From contig DJXA01000143.1 of assembly GCA_002449555.1 (NCBI GenBank), positions 1,883 to 8,725 on the forward strand: a DNA stretch of 6,843 nucleotides, written 5' to 3'. The position numbers and the translations under genes are program-made. Source of the stretch: Atopobiaceae bacterium UBA7016. GTDB taxonomy: Bacteria; Actinomycetota; Coriobacteriia; Coriobacteriales; Atopobiaceae. Shown piece after piece: positions 1 to 5,441 of the stretch. The notes beneath the pieces were generated by a model. The model saw nothing but the letters and a program-made list of their open reading frames with translations, was not told where the DNA came from and did not search any database. Numbering within the stretch: position 1 is the stretch's first letter; each line of letters opens with the position of its first letter.

Positions 1-917
1 TAGCTGTAGGTGAGGAAGTCCACCGTGCCCGCCTTGAGAATGTCGGCGTCACCCTCCTGCACGGGCAGCACAATGCCAGCGCGCTCGTACTCTTTGAGCG
101 CGCTCGCCGGGTAGGCGCCGCGGCACTGAACGTCCGGGTACATGAAGCAGCTCTGCATGAACTTGTAGTTGCCCATGACATCGGCGGGGTCGCATGTGGC
201 GGGGTACGAGAAGATGCCGCCGTACATGGCGCCCATCTTGTTCTCGGGATCAATTTGGTGCGCCAGCTGCACGGCCAGCGCCGAGGCAATGAACTGGTGA
301 TAGCTCGCCGTGGCCTTCTGCTGCGGCGTGGAGTGCGGGTCCATGCCGCCCGCCATGTAGCAGCTCATCATGCCCATGCCCATGGAGTTGATCTCGTTGA
401 AGGTGAGCCAGTAATGCACCTTGCCCTTGTACCGGCGGAAGATGACGTCGCAGTAGCGCAGGAAGAAGTCCACCACCTGGCGGTTTTCCCAGCTGCCGTA
501 CTTGGCCAGGCCCATGGGTGTCTCGTAGTGGCTGATGGTGACCAGTGGCTCGATGCCGTACTTGTGGCAGCAGTCAAAGACTGCATCGTAGTGCGCGAGG
601 CCCGCCTCGCAAGGTTCGGCGTCGTCACCGTTGGGGAAGATGCGGCTCCAGGCGATGGACATGCGGTAGCACTTGAAGCCCATCTTGCCAAAGAGGGCGA
701 TGTCCTCCTCAAAGCGGTGGTAGTGGTCGATGGCCACGTCGCCGGGGTAGACTTTGCCCTCCACGCGCTCGGGGAAGGTGATCTCGCGCGCATGGGTGCG
801 ATCGCCCTGCGTCATGAAGTCAGCCGAGCACGGGCCCTTGCCGTCCGCGTCCCACGCGCCCTCGCACTGGTTTGCGGCCGTCGCGCCGCCCCACAGAAAG
901 CCTTTCGGAAATCCCAT
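1..917 (-). CDS. GH1 family 6-phospho-beta-glucosidase (3' end outside window)
   Basis: Cytoplasmic glycoside hydrolase family 1 enzyme, most likely cleaving 6-phospho-beta-glucosides delivered by a PTS into glucose 6-phosphate and an aglycone or sugar. The 305 visible residues begin MGFPKGFLWGGATAANQCEG, which fits the GH1 N-terminal signature (F-x-W-G-x-A-T-A-A-N-Q-x-E-G, residues 7-20). The acid/base motif TFNEI places the catalytic Glu at residue 175. The stretch HYETPMGLAKYGSWENR (130-146) is typical of the AscB/BglA/ArbB phospho-glucosidase branch. Family members are about 470-490 residues, so roughly a third is missing, including the nucleophile Glu and the C-terminal phosphate-binding residues that would settle phospho-specificity. 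The start is supported by AGAGGA (plus-strand 925-930), seven bases upstream. No signal peptide is seen. A weak -10 (TACTAT, plus-strand 956-961) has no clear -35. The family call is firm; the 6-phospho specificity is inferred from similarity and PTS context. Confidence 0.93.
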   Translation of the reverse strand, partial: MGFPKGFLWGGATAANQCEGAWDADGKGPCSADFMTQGDRTHAREITFPERVEGKVYPGDVAIDHYHRFEEDIALFGKMGFKCYRMSIAWSRIFPNGDDAEPCEAGLAHYDAVFDCCHKYGIEPLVTISHYETPMGLAKYGSWENRQVVDFFLRYCDVIFRRYKGKVHYWLTFNEINSMGMGMMSCYMAGGMDPHSTPQQKATASYHQFIASALAVQLAHQIDPENKMGAMYGGIFSYPATCDPADVMGNYKFMQSCFMYPDVQCRGAYPASALKEYERAGIVLPVQEGDADILKAGTVDFLTYS

Positions 918-1013
918 CGTTATGTCCTCTCTCTCTTTGTGTGTCCATACATCTCATAGTACGAAAAACTCGTCGTCGAGGAAGGTCGACAGCGGGCGAG
1001 AAAGGGGAGTGCG

Positions 1014-1022
1014 TGCTAGTAT
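1014..1022 (+). promoter_or_regulatory. Extended -10 promoter of the toxin-antitoxin operon
   Basis: TGCTAGTAT reads as an extended -10 (TGn followed by TAGTAT, four of six matches to TATAAT). No good -35 lies 17 bases upstream, which an extended -10 can tolerate. Transcription would begin near 1029, inside the palindrome just downstream, and leave a leader of about 35 bases before the antitoxin ATG. The assignment is by motif only. Confidence 0.45.
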
Positions 1023-1024
1023 GG

Positions 1025-1042
1025 AAGCTAGCATGCTAGCTT
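1025..1042. promoter_or_regulatory. 18-bp perfect palindrome, probable antitoxin operator
   Basis: AAGCTAGCATGCTAGCTT is a perfect inverted repeat centred between 1033 and 1034. A third GCTAG copy lies at 1015-1019, inside the extended -10. Ribbon-helix-helix antitoxins usually repress their own operon by binding such palindromes at the promoter, and the position between the -10 and the antitoxin start fits that role. The palindrome is seen directly; the binding is inferred. Confidence 0.6.
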
Positions 1043-1065
1043 TTGGTGCAGATGGAGGGGAACGC

Positions 1066-1440
1066 ATGACGACGCAGGTTCTCTCACAGTTGAATATCCG
1101 GCTGGATAGTGGGGTCAAAAGAGCAGGCGAGGCGGTGCTCGCCAAGGAAGGCACAAACCCGACCGCGCTCGTCAGGGCCTTGTGGCAGAAGATTGCGCGC
1201 GGCGCAGCGGACCTCCATCAGGTGGAAGAGGTGCTTGGGCTCCGCACAAAGGCGGAGACGGTAGGGGATGACGCCTCGGAGAAGCTCACCGCCATGCGGC
1301 GCGGGAGGGCGCTCTTTGCGGAGGGGCTTACTACGCTGGGAATTGATCCAGCGCACGTGTCACCTCCGCCCGATACGTCAGACGCAGATCTCTACGCTGA
1401 GGCATTGGTTGATCGGCTGGAGGAAAGGGGGCTCTGGTGA
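1066..1440 (+). CDS. RelB/DinJ-like ribbon-helix-helix antitoxin
   Basis: A 124-residue protein, probably the antitoxin that neutralises the PIN toxin encoded next and represses the operon. Residues about 5-45 have the ribbon-helix-helix layout of RelB/DinJ antitoxins: a short strand (LSQLNIRLD), a helix ending AVLAKEG, a turn containing the typical N-P-T, and a second helix (ALVRALWQKIA). The remainder (about 50-124) is charged and helical with a Pro/Asp-rich linker (SPPPDTSDAD, 99-108), as expected for a toxin-binding tail. It is longer than a minimal RelB/DinJ protein of about 80-100 residues. The ATG at 1066 is chosen because GGAGGGG (1054-1060) lies five bases upstream. An in-frame ATG at 1021 would add 15 residues but falls inside the -10. 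The stop overlaps the toxin start, implying translational coupling. Confidence 0.8.
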   Translation: MTTQVLSQLNIRLDSGVKRAGEAVLAKEGTNPTALVRALWQKIARGAADLHQVEEVLGLRTKAETVGDDASEKLTAMRRGRALFAEGLTTLGIDPAHVSPPPDTSDADLYAEALVDRLEERGLW

Positions 1441-1931
1441 GTGGGCAGTCGCGCGTCATCCTGGTGGATACCAACGTCTGGCTTGATCAATACCTGCCCG
1501 GACGGCCGCATGCCAAGGATTCGCAGGCATTTGTGGACAAAGCTTTGGAGCTTGGCATAGAGCTCGCCTTTCCTGCGGCGAGCATCAAGGACGTGTTTTA
1601 CCTTGCGGGAAGCGAATACAAGCGCATCGTGCGTGCGGAGACGGGCACGGTGAGCAAGGCCGATGCGCAGGCCATCCAACGCATTGCATGGGGCATCGTG
1701 GACAGCTTGCAGGAGGTGGCGACGCCCATTGGCATGGACCTCTCAGACGTGTGGCTTGCCTCCAAGCTTCGACAGGTCGATGGGGACCTCGAGGACAACT
1801 TGGTGCGCGCGGCTGCCAAGCGCGCTAACGTCGACCTTGTGGTGACGTGGGACAAGGGCATGCTGGCCAAGGCAGTGGTGCCTACGGTGACACCGACGGA
1901 TGCGCTGGCCGTCATGGCTGCATGGCGGTAG
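1437..1931 (+). CDS. PIN-domain ribonuclease toxin (VapC-like)
   Basis: A 164-residue PIN-domain protein, presumably a metal-dependent RNase toxin held inactive by the upstream antitoxin. The fold's features are in order: hydrophobic strand then D-T-N (VILVDTNVW, first Asp at residue 11), an acidic position around residue 44 or 52, the block GDLEDNLVRAAAKRANVDLVVTWDKG (acidic cluster 117-120, final Asp 139), and a closing PTVTPTDALAVM segment. This matches the D-x-E-D...A...A-D-x-(V/I)-V-T-x-D-K signature common in VapC-like PIN toxins. The start is GTG at 1437, overlapping the antitoxin stop by four bases, with AGGAAAGGGG (1421-1430) as ribosome binding site. All expected acidic residues are present, so it looks intact. 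Its RNA target cannot be told from sequence. A non-toxin PIN nuclease is possible, but the tight pairing makes a TA role much more likely. Confidence 0.85.
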   Translation: MSGQSRVILVDTNVWLDQYLPGRPHAKDSQAFVDKALELGIELAFPAASIKDVFYLAGSEYKRIVRAETGTVSKADAQAIQRIAWGIVDSLQEVATPIGMDLSDVWLASKLRQVDGDLEDNLVRAAAKRANVDLVVTWDKGMLAKAVVPTVTPTDALAVMAAWR

Positions 1932-1961
1932 CCGGCGAAGGCTTCAGCGCGGCACCATGCG

Positions 1962-2939
1962 CTACCCCTGCTTGCGGTACTCCTGCGGCGTGCAGCCAGC
2001 GTACTCGCGGAAGCGCTGGTAGAAGCTCGTGAGGTTGGCGAGGCCAACCTCCTCGGCAATCTCGTAGATGGGCCGGTTGGTGCCGCGCAGCAGAAGTGCC
2101 GCCCGACGCATGCGCTCAACGTTGACCAGCTGCTTGAAGGTTGAGCCCGTGGCCTGCCGCACAAACTTTGACAGGTAGGTGCGCTCGTAACCGAGGTCTG
2201 CGGCCATCTGCTGTAGGCTTCCCTCCTGGTAGTGCTGCCCAATGTACTGGCGCACCGTGCCGATGAGCTCGGCGCGCTCCCACGCCACGTCGTCCAGCTC
2301 GCCCTTGGGTTCATAGGTGCGCAACAGATGCGTGAGCAGCGCGGCCAGGAAGAAGTCGATCATATGGGGGCTCGTCATGTCGGGCTCGAGCCGCTCGCAG
2401 AGAATTCGCTCGACGCACGTGCGGACAACCTCGTCCTCGCCGGTACGGTAGACGCGCCAATGCTCGTGGTTGGCACCCATGGTCATGAGCTCGGTCGCAA
2501 AGGGGGAGGCAAGGTCTGCCATGCCGTCAAGCAGGCGTCCCTCAAAGAACTCCTCGGCAAGGATGAGGTTGACGTTGATGTCGTCGGGGCCAGTGGGTTC
2601 AACGCTGTGGGGCACGTGGCGGTCCATGACGATGCAGTCGCCCGCATTGAGCACCACCTGCTCACCATCTACGACCATGTGGAATGACCCCTGGTAGCAG
2701 TACGTGATGATGACGTAGGAGTAGATGTGCTCGGGAACCTCGGGGGAGTCGCTCACGTGGAACGCAACGATGTGGCGACGGTCGGCAAAGCCACGGCCTC
2801 GGCCAAAGAGAAAGACCTCGCGCCCGTGGTAGGGGATGCGGGGGTAGCGCTCGGCGATGTGCTCGTAGATCTCCTCCGCAGAATGGTGCGTGGCGGTGGA
2901 TGCGGCACGTGCGGCCGCAGGGAGCTGACTGACGTTCAT
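1962..2939 (-). CDS. AraC-family transcriptional regulator
   Basis: A 325-residue DNA-binding regulator, probably sensing a sugar and controlling the divergent rhamnosidase and the downstream PTS gene. Residues about 42-165 form a cupin-like ligand domain; the segment YCYQGSFHMVVDGEQVVLNAGDCIVMDRHVPHSVEP (80-115) is the classic AraC-binding barrel. Residues about 225-325 carry two helix-turn-helix units: SLQQMAADLGYERTYLSKFV (241-260) and IYEIAEEVGLANLTSFYQRF (291-310), followed by the family ending GCTPQEYRKQG. Length is normal for an AraC-type sugar regulator. The start was set at 2939 because GGAGG (plus-strand 2945-2949) lies five bases upstream. An in-frame ATG at 2999 would overlap the operator-like element and has no comparable binding site. 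Its stop faces the toxin gene 30 bp away. The ligand is unknown; activator versus repressor cannot be decided here. Confidence 0.93.
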   Translation of the reverse strand: MNVSQLPAAARAASTATHHSAEEIYEHIAERYPRIPYHGREVFLFGRGRGFADRRHIVAFHVSDSPEVPEHIYSYVIITYCYQGSFHMVVDGEQVVLNAGDCIVMDRHVPHSVEPTGPDDINVNLILAEEFFEGRLLDGMADLASPFATELMTMGANHEHWRVYRTGEDEVVRTCVERILCERLEPDMTSPHMIDFFLAALLTHLLRTYEPKGELDDVAWERAELIGTVRQYIGQHYQEGSLQQMAADLGYERTYLSKFVRQATGSTFKQLVNVERMRRAALLLRGTNRPIYEIAEEVGLANLTSFYQRFREYAGCTPQEYRKQG

Positions 2940-2970
2940 GCAGGCCTCCACGAATTCACACTGATGATGG

Positions 2971-3000
2971 CACAAACTCATATTGTCGCAGGTCAACAAC
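2971..3000 (+). promoter_or_regulatory. Candidate regulator-binding element, copy 1
   Basis: This stretch matches 5338-5367 at 24 of 30 aligned positions. It comprises CACAAA, three unmatched bases, the identical 14-mer ATATTGTCGCAGGT (2980-2993), and a partly conserved tail. It lies between the divergent araC-type and rhamnosidase genes and covers the -35 candidate of the latter. The adjacent AraC-family protein is the natural candidate ligand. Conservation is seen directly; the binding partner is inferred. Confidence 0.65.
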
Positions 3001-3012
3001 TCTAGTTAAAGT
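2983..3012 (+). promoter_or_regulatory. Promoter candidate of the alpha-rhamnosidase gene
   Basis: TTGTCG (2983-2988, four of six to TTGACA) and TAAAGT (3007-3012, four of six to TATAAT) are separated by 18 bp. Transcription would start near 3019, about 29 bases before the ATG. Both hexamers are weak on their own. The call is strengthened by the same -35 and the same spacing upstream of the PTS gene. Overlap of the -35 with the shared element fits activation by a neighbouring AraC-type protein. Confidence 0.5.
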
Positions 3013-3047
3013 ATAGCCGAAAGACTCAATACGATAGGGGAGGCAGT

Positions 3048-5243
3048 ATGGCAGCGGCAAACGCTCAGGCTTGGTGGATATCGGGCCCAACGTACGAATA
3101 CGGTGAGGATGATGCGGGTTACTATCAGCCGCATCGCAACCATGTGGTGTCACGTACCTTTGAGATGAACGGTTTCAAACGGGCAAGCCTCACCTTGTCT
3201 GTGCTGGGTTACGCACGAGTGACCATCAATGGCAAGGCGTTGGGCAATGTCGAGCTCTTGGGTGACTGGACCAACTTCACCAAACAGGTCACCTCACGCA
3301 CCTTCGATGTGACCGAGCTGCTTCGTCCGTGGACCAACACCATTGAGGTCGAGCTCGGCAACGGCTGGTTCAATCCTTCGCCACTCACCATGTTCGGCAA
3401 GTACAACTTGCGAGAGCGTCTTGCGGAGGTTGGAACACCGGCGGTGCTCGTCACCCTTGTGGTTGATGGACAGACCCTTCTAGTGAGTGATGATTCGTGG
3501 AGCTGCCACGAAGGTCAGCTGCTGTTCAACAACCTGTATCTGGGCGAGACGCGTGACCTTTCGAGCGCTGGTGGCGCCGAGCTGCCGCTCGTCGTGCAGA
3601 AGGACATGCGCAACGTCGAGCCCGCTGTGGTTGAGCCGTGCCGCCGCTTTGCGCCGGTTGTGGGAAGCGACGTACGCGAGCTGGAGGATGGTTCGTTGGT
3701 GGTTGACTTCCACGAGCTTGACACCGGCATGATTGACCTGCGCTTTATTGCCCACAAGGGCCATGAGGTAGTGGTGCGCTACGCAGAGGAGCTTGACGGG
3801 GACGGTATGCCTTCCTACGAGTCGAGCCACGCTGGCTTGGTGGGATGCCTCGTGCCCGAGGGATTCCGCATTCCTGGCGGTCCCGGCGCGCCGGAGCGAG
3901 CCATCCAGACCGACCGCATCATCTGCGCGGAAGGGGAGAACCACTTCACCAACCAGTTCACGGTGCACTCGTGCCGCTATGCGGTGATCGAGGGGCTCAC
4001 GCACGAGCAGCTGTTGGGCATCGAGCTGGTGCCGGTGCATACGGACCTGAAGGCTGTCGGGTCCATCGAGACGGGCAACGGCTTCTACGACAGCATGGTG
4101 GATGCTGCCGTGCGCACCAAACTCAACAACGTGCATGGCCTCTGGGAGGACTGCGCGCGCGAGCGTCTGGGCTACGGCGGAGACATGGTTGCCCTTGCTG
4201 CCTCAAACCTCGCCGCGTTTGATTGCGAGGGACTCATCCGCAAGACGGTGCGCGACTTCCGTAACGACCAGACCGCTGCGGGCGGCGTGCCCGAGACGGC
4301 GCCGTTCATGGGCATCGGCTCCAACGGCACGGCCTACGGCGAGGGGCCGCTTTTGTGGCAGCTTGCCTATCCGCACCTGGTGTTGCGCGCCTACCAGTTC
4401 TACGGCAGTCGCGACTTGGTTGAGCAGGAGTGGCCACACGTCAAGAAGCTCGTAGACTACCTGCTTGCTTGGGCCCCGGCAGAGCTCGCGGCCCATTGCT
4501 TGGGAGACCATGGATCCGTGGCGACGAGCGAAAGCTTCAAGACTGGTACGCCTGACAAGGAGCTGGTGGGATGGTGCACTATTGCGCGCTTTGCCCGGGC
4601 CGCAGCTCGCTTCGAAGAGATTCTTGGGGTGCCTTCCTCGGGCTATGACGTGCGCTACGACGAGCTGCGCGAACAGATCCGTGCGCGCTTTGCGCACGAT
4701 GACGGTAGCTGGGGCGATGGCACGCAGACGGGGCTGGCCTTTACGGCTGACCTAGGCCTTGCTGATGAGCAAGCGCTTGCTGATCGGCTGGCAGCCCAGA
4801 TTGCCGAGGAAGATGGCGTGCTCACCACGGGCATCTTCGGCACGACGCTGGCCTTCGACCTGCTCAACCGTACGGGACACTCCGACGTGGTGGAGGCGTG
4901 GCTCACGCGCGAGAAGGCGCCCAGCTATAAGGACATGCTAGCGAGTGGCAACAAGGCACTTGCCGAGCAGTTCGTCATGTTCCTCTCGTCGTACAACCAT
5001 GCGATGTTCAGTAGCTACCTACAGTGGTTCTACCAGGGATTAGGCGGTATTCGCATTGCCGATGATGCTTGTGGGTGCGATCACGTGGAGCTGCGTCCGT
5101 ACTTCAGCCCACTGACCAATGAGGTGAGCTGTTCGCTGATGACTCGCCGCGGTGAGATTCGCACAACATGGAAGCGTGACGATCAAGGCATCGTGACCTT
5201 CTCATATTCCGTGCCCGAAGGCGTAAGCGTTACGCAGCTCTGA
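3048..5243 (+). CDS. GH78 alpha-L-rhamnosidase
   Basis: A 731-residue cytoplasmic enzyme expected to release terminal alpha-L-rhamnose from plant glycosides or oligosaccharides. There is no signal peptide. An N-terminal beta-domain (about 30-170) contains VTINGKALGN (58-67), the W-x-x-F-T-K-Q-V segment (74-81) and NNLYLGETRD (161-170). A second beta-domain follows (about 195-335, VVDFHELDTGMIDLRF). The (alpha/alpha)6 catalytic domain (about 336-665) carries WEDCARERLGYGGD (366-379), supplying the family's acidic triad at D368, E372 and D379. The general-base candidate is E640 in ALAEQF, followed by the conserved NH (N650, H651). A C-terminal beta-domain closes the protein (665-731). Many GH78 enzymes are 850-1000 residues or more, so this is a compact form. 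The start at 3048 follows GGGGAGG (3037-3043) by four bases. Linkage preference is unknown. Confidence 0.93.
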   Translation: MAAANAQAWWISGPTYEYGEDDAGYYQPHRNHVVSRTFEMNGFKRASLTLSVLGYARVTINGKALGNVELLGDWTNFTKQVTSRTFDVTELLRPWTNTIEVELGNGWFNPSPLTMFGKYNLRERLAEVGTPAVLVTLVVDGQTLLVSDDSWSCHEGQLLFNNLYLGETRDLSSAGGAELPLVVQKDMRNVEPAVVEPCRRFAPVVGSDVRELEDGSLVVDFHELDTGMIDLRFIAHKGHEVVVRYAEELDGDGMPSYESSHAGLVGCLVPEGFRIPGGPGAPERAIQTDRIICAEGENHFTNQFTVHSCRYAVIEGLTHEQLLGIELVPVHTDLKAVGSIETGNGFYDSMVDAAVRTKLNNVHGLWEDCARERLGYGGDMVALAASNLAAFDCEGLIRKTVRDFRNDQTAAGGVPETAPFMGIGSNGTAYGEGPLLWQLAYPHLVLRAYQFYGSRDLVEQEWPHVKKLVDYLLAWAPAELAAHCLGDHGSVATSESFKTGTPDKELVGWCTIARFARAAARFEEILGVPSSGYDVRYDELREQIRARFAHDDGSWGDGTQTGLAFTADLGLADEQALADRLAAQIAEEDGVLTTGIFGTTLAFDLLNRTGHSDVVEAWLTREKAPSYKDMLASGNKALAEQFVMFLSSYNHAMFSSYLQWFYQGLGGIRIADDACGCDHVELRPYFSPLTNEVSCSLMTRRGEIRTTWKRDDQGIVTFSYSVPEGVSVTQL

Positions 5244-5245
5244 CG

Positions 5246-5273
5246 TGGACAAAGGGAGTATCCCATCTGTCCA
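5246..5273 (+). terminator. Hairpin after the rhamnosidase gene
   Basis: TGGACA (5246-5251) pairs with TGTCCA (5268-5273), and inside it GGGA (5254-5257) pairs with TCCC (5261-5264) around a three-base GTA loop. The two stems are separated by a small internal loop. It begins three bases after the rhamnosidase stop. No run of T follows (AAAGTGTTCTTT), so efficient intrinsic termination is doubtful; it may instead protect the mRNA 3' end. Confidence 0.5.
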
Positions 5274-5337
5274 AAAGTGTTCTTTAGAAAAAATGAACAT
5301 ATGAAAGTATTCCAGCAACAAGTCATAGTGATAGAAC

Positions 5338-5367
5338 CACAAATGAATATTGTCGCAGGTATACCAC
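5338..5367 (+). promoter_or_regulatory. Candidate regulator-binding element, copy 2
   Basis: Second copy of the element at 2971-3000, with CACAAA at 5338-5343 and the identical core ATATTGTCGCAGGT at 5347-5360, in the same orientation relative to the downstream gene. It stands in AT-richer sequence than the flanking genes and covers the -35 candidate of the PTS gene. It suggests that one regulator controls both transcription units. Confidence 0.65.
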
Positions 5368-5379
5368 AGAAAATATAGT
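5350..5379 (+). promoter_or_regulatory. Promoter candidate of the PTS gene
   Basis: TTGTCG (5350-5355) and TATAGT (5374-5379, five of six to TATAAT) are separated by 18 bp, the same arrangement as in front of the rhamnosidase gene. Transcription would start near 5386, giving a leader of about 56 bases. The stronger -10 suggests higher basal output here than at the rhamnosidase promoter. Confidence 0.6.
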
Positions 5380-5400
5380 TATCACAGCATCTGCGAGCAA

Positions 5401-5419
5401 GAGGCAGACAACAAGCCTC
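5401..5419 (+). other. Small leader hairpin upstream of the PTS gene
   Basis: GAGGC (5401-5405) can pair with GCCTC (5415-5419) around a nine-base loop in the predicted 5' leader. No T-run follows, and I see no convincing longer structure of the ribonucleic-antiterminator type that would mark BglG/LicT control. Its loop and 3' side belong to the 14-nt repeat that recurs at the start codon. Confidence 0.3.
5403..5416 (+). repeat. 14-nt direct repeat, upstream copy in PTS leader
   Basis: GGCAGACAACAAGC occurs here and again at 5444-5457, 41 bases downstream, where it forms the end of the start codon and codons 2 to 5 of the PTS gene. The copies are identical. It could be a remnant of a short tandem duplication or a leader element that mimics the translation start; the sequence does not decide. 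Confidence 0.7.
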
Positions 5420-5441
5420 AAAACAAGAAGGGAAGGAAATC

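Noticed and set aside
255..959. 234-codon open frame on the plus strand opposite the GH1 gene
   Set aside because: It is antisense to a clearly conserved GH1 enzyme, has low-complexity Ala/Val/His-rich sequence with no recognisable domain, and is explained by the strong third-position G/C bias of the real gene.
1021..1065. Antitoxin start at the ATG at 1021 or 1033
   Set aside because: Both lie within the proposed -10 or palindrome and lack a well-spaced ribosome binding site. The ATG at 1066 has GGAGGGG five bases upstream and places the ribbon-helix-helix strand close to the N-terminus, as usual.
1929..1965. Possible bidirectional terminator between the convergent toxin and AraC-family genes (GTAGC...GCTAC)
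   Set aside because: The stem is only five pairs around a loop of almost 30 bases, with no T-run on either strand. No stable nested hairpin could be drawn with confidence.
2940..2999. Longer AraC-family protein starting at 2999
   Set aside because: The 20 extra residues are Cys/His-rich and do not resemble the family. They would be encoded across the shared regulatory element, and the ATG at 2939 has a better placed GGAGG.
5380..5441. Ribonucleic antiterminator (BglG/LicT type) in the PTS leader
   Set aside because: The only hairpin is a five-pair stem without an overlapping terminator or T-run, so antitermination control is not supported.
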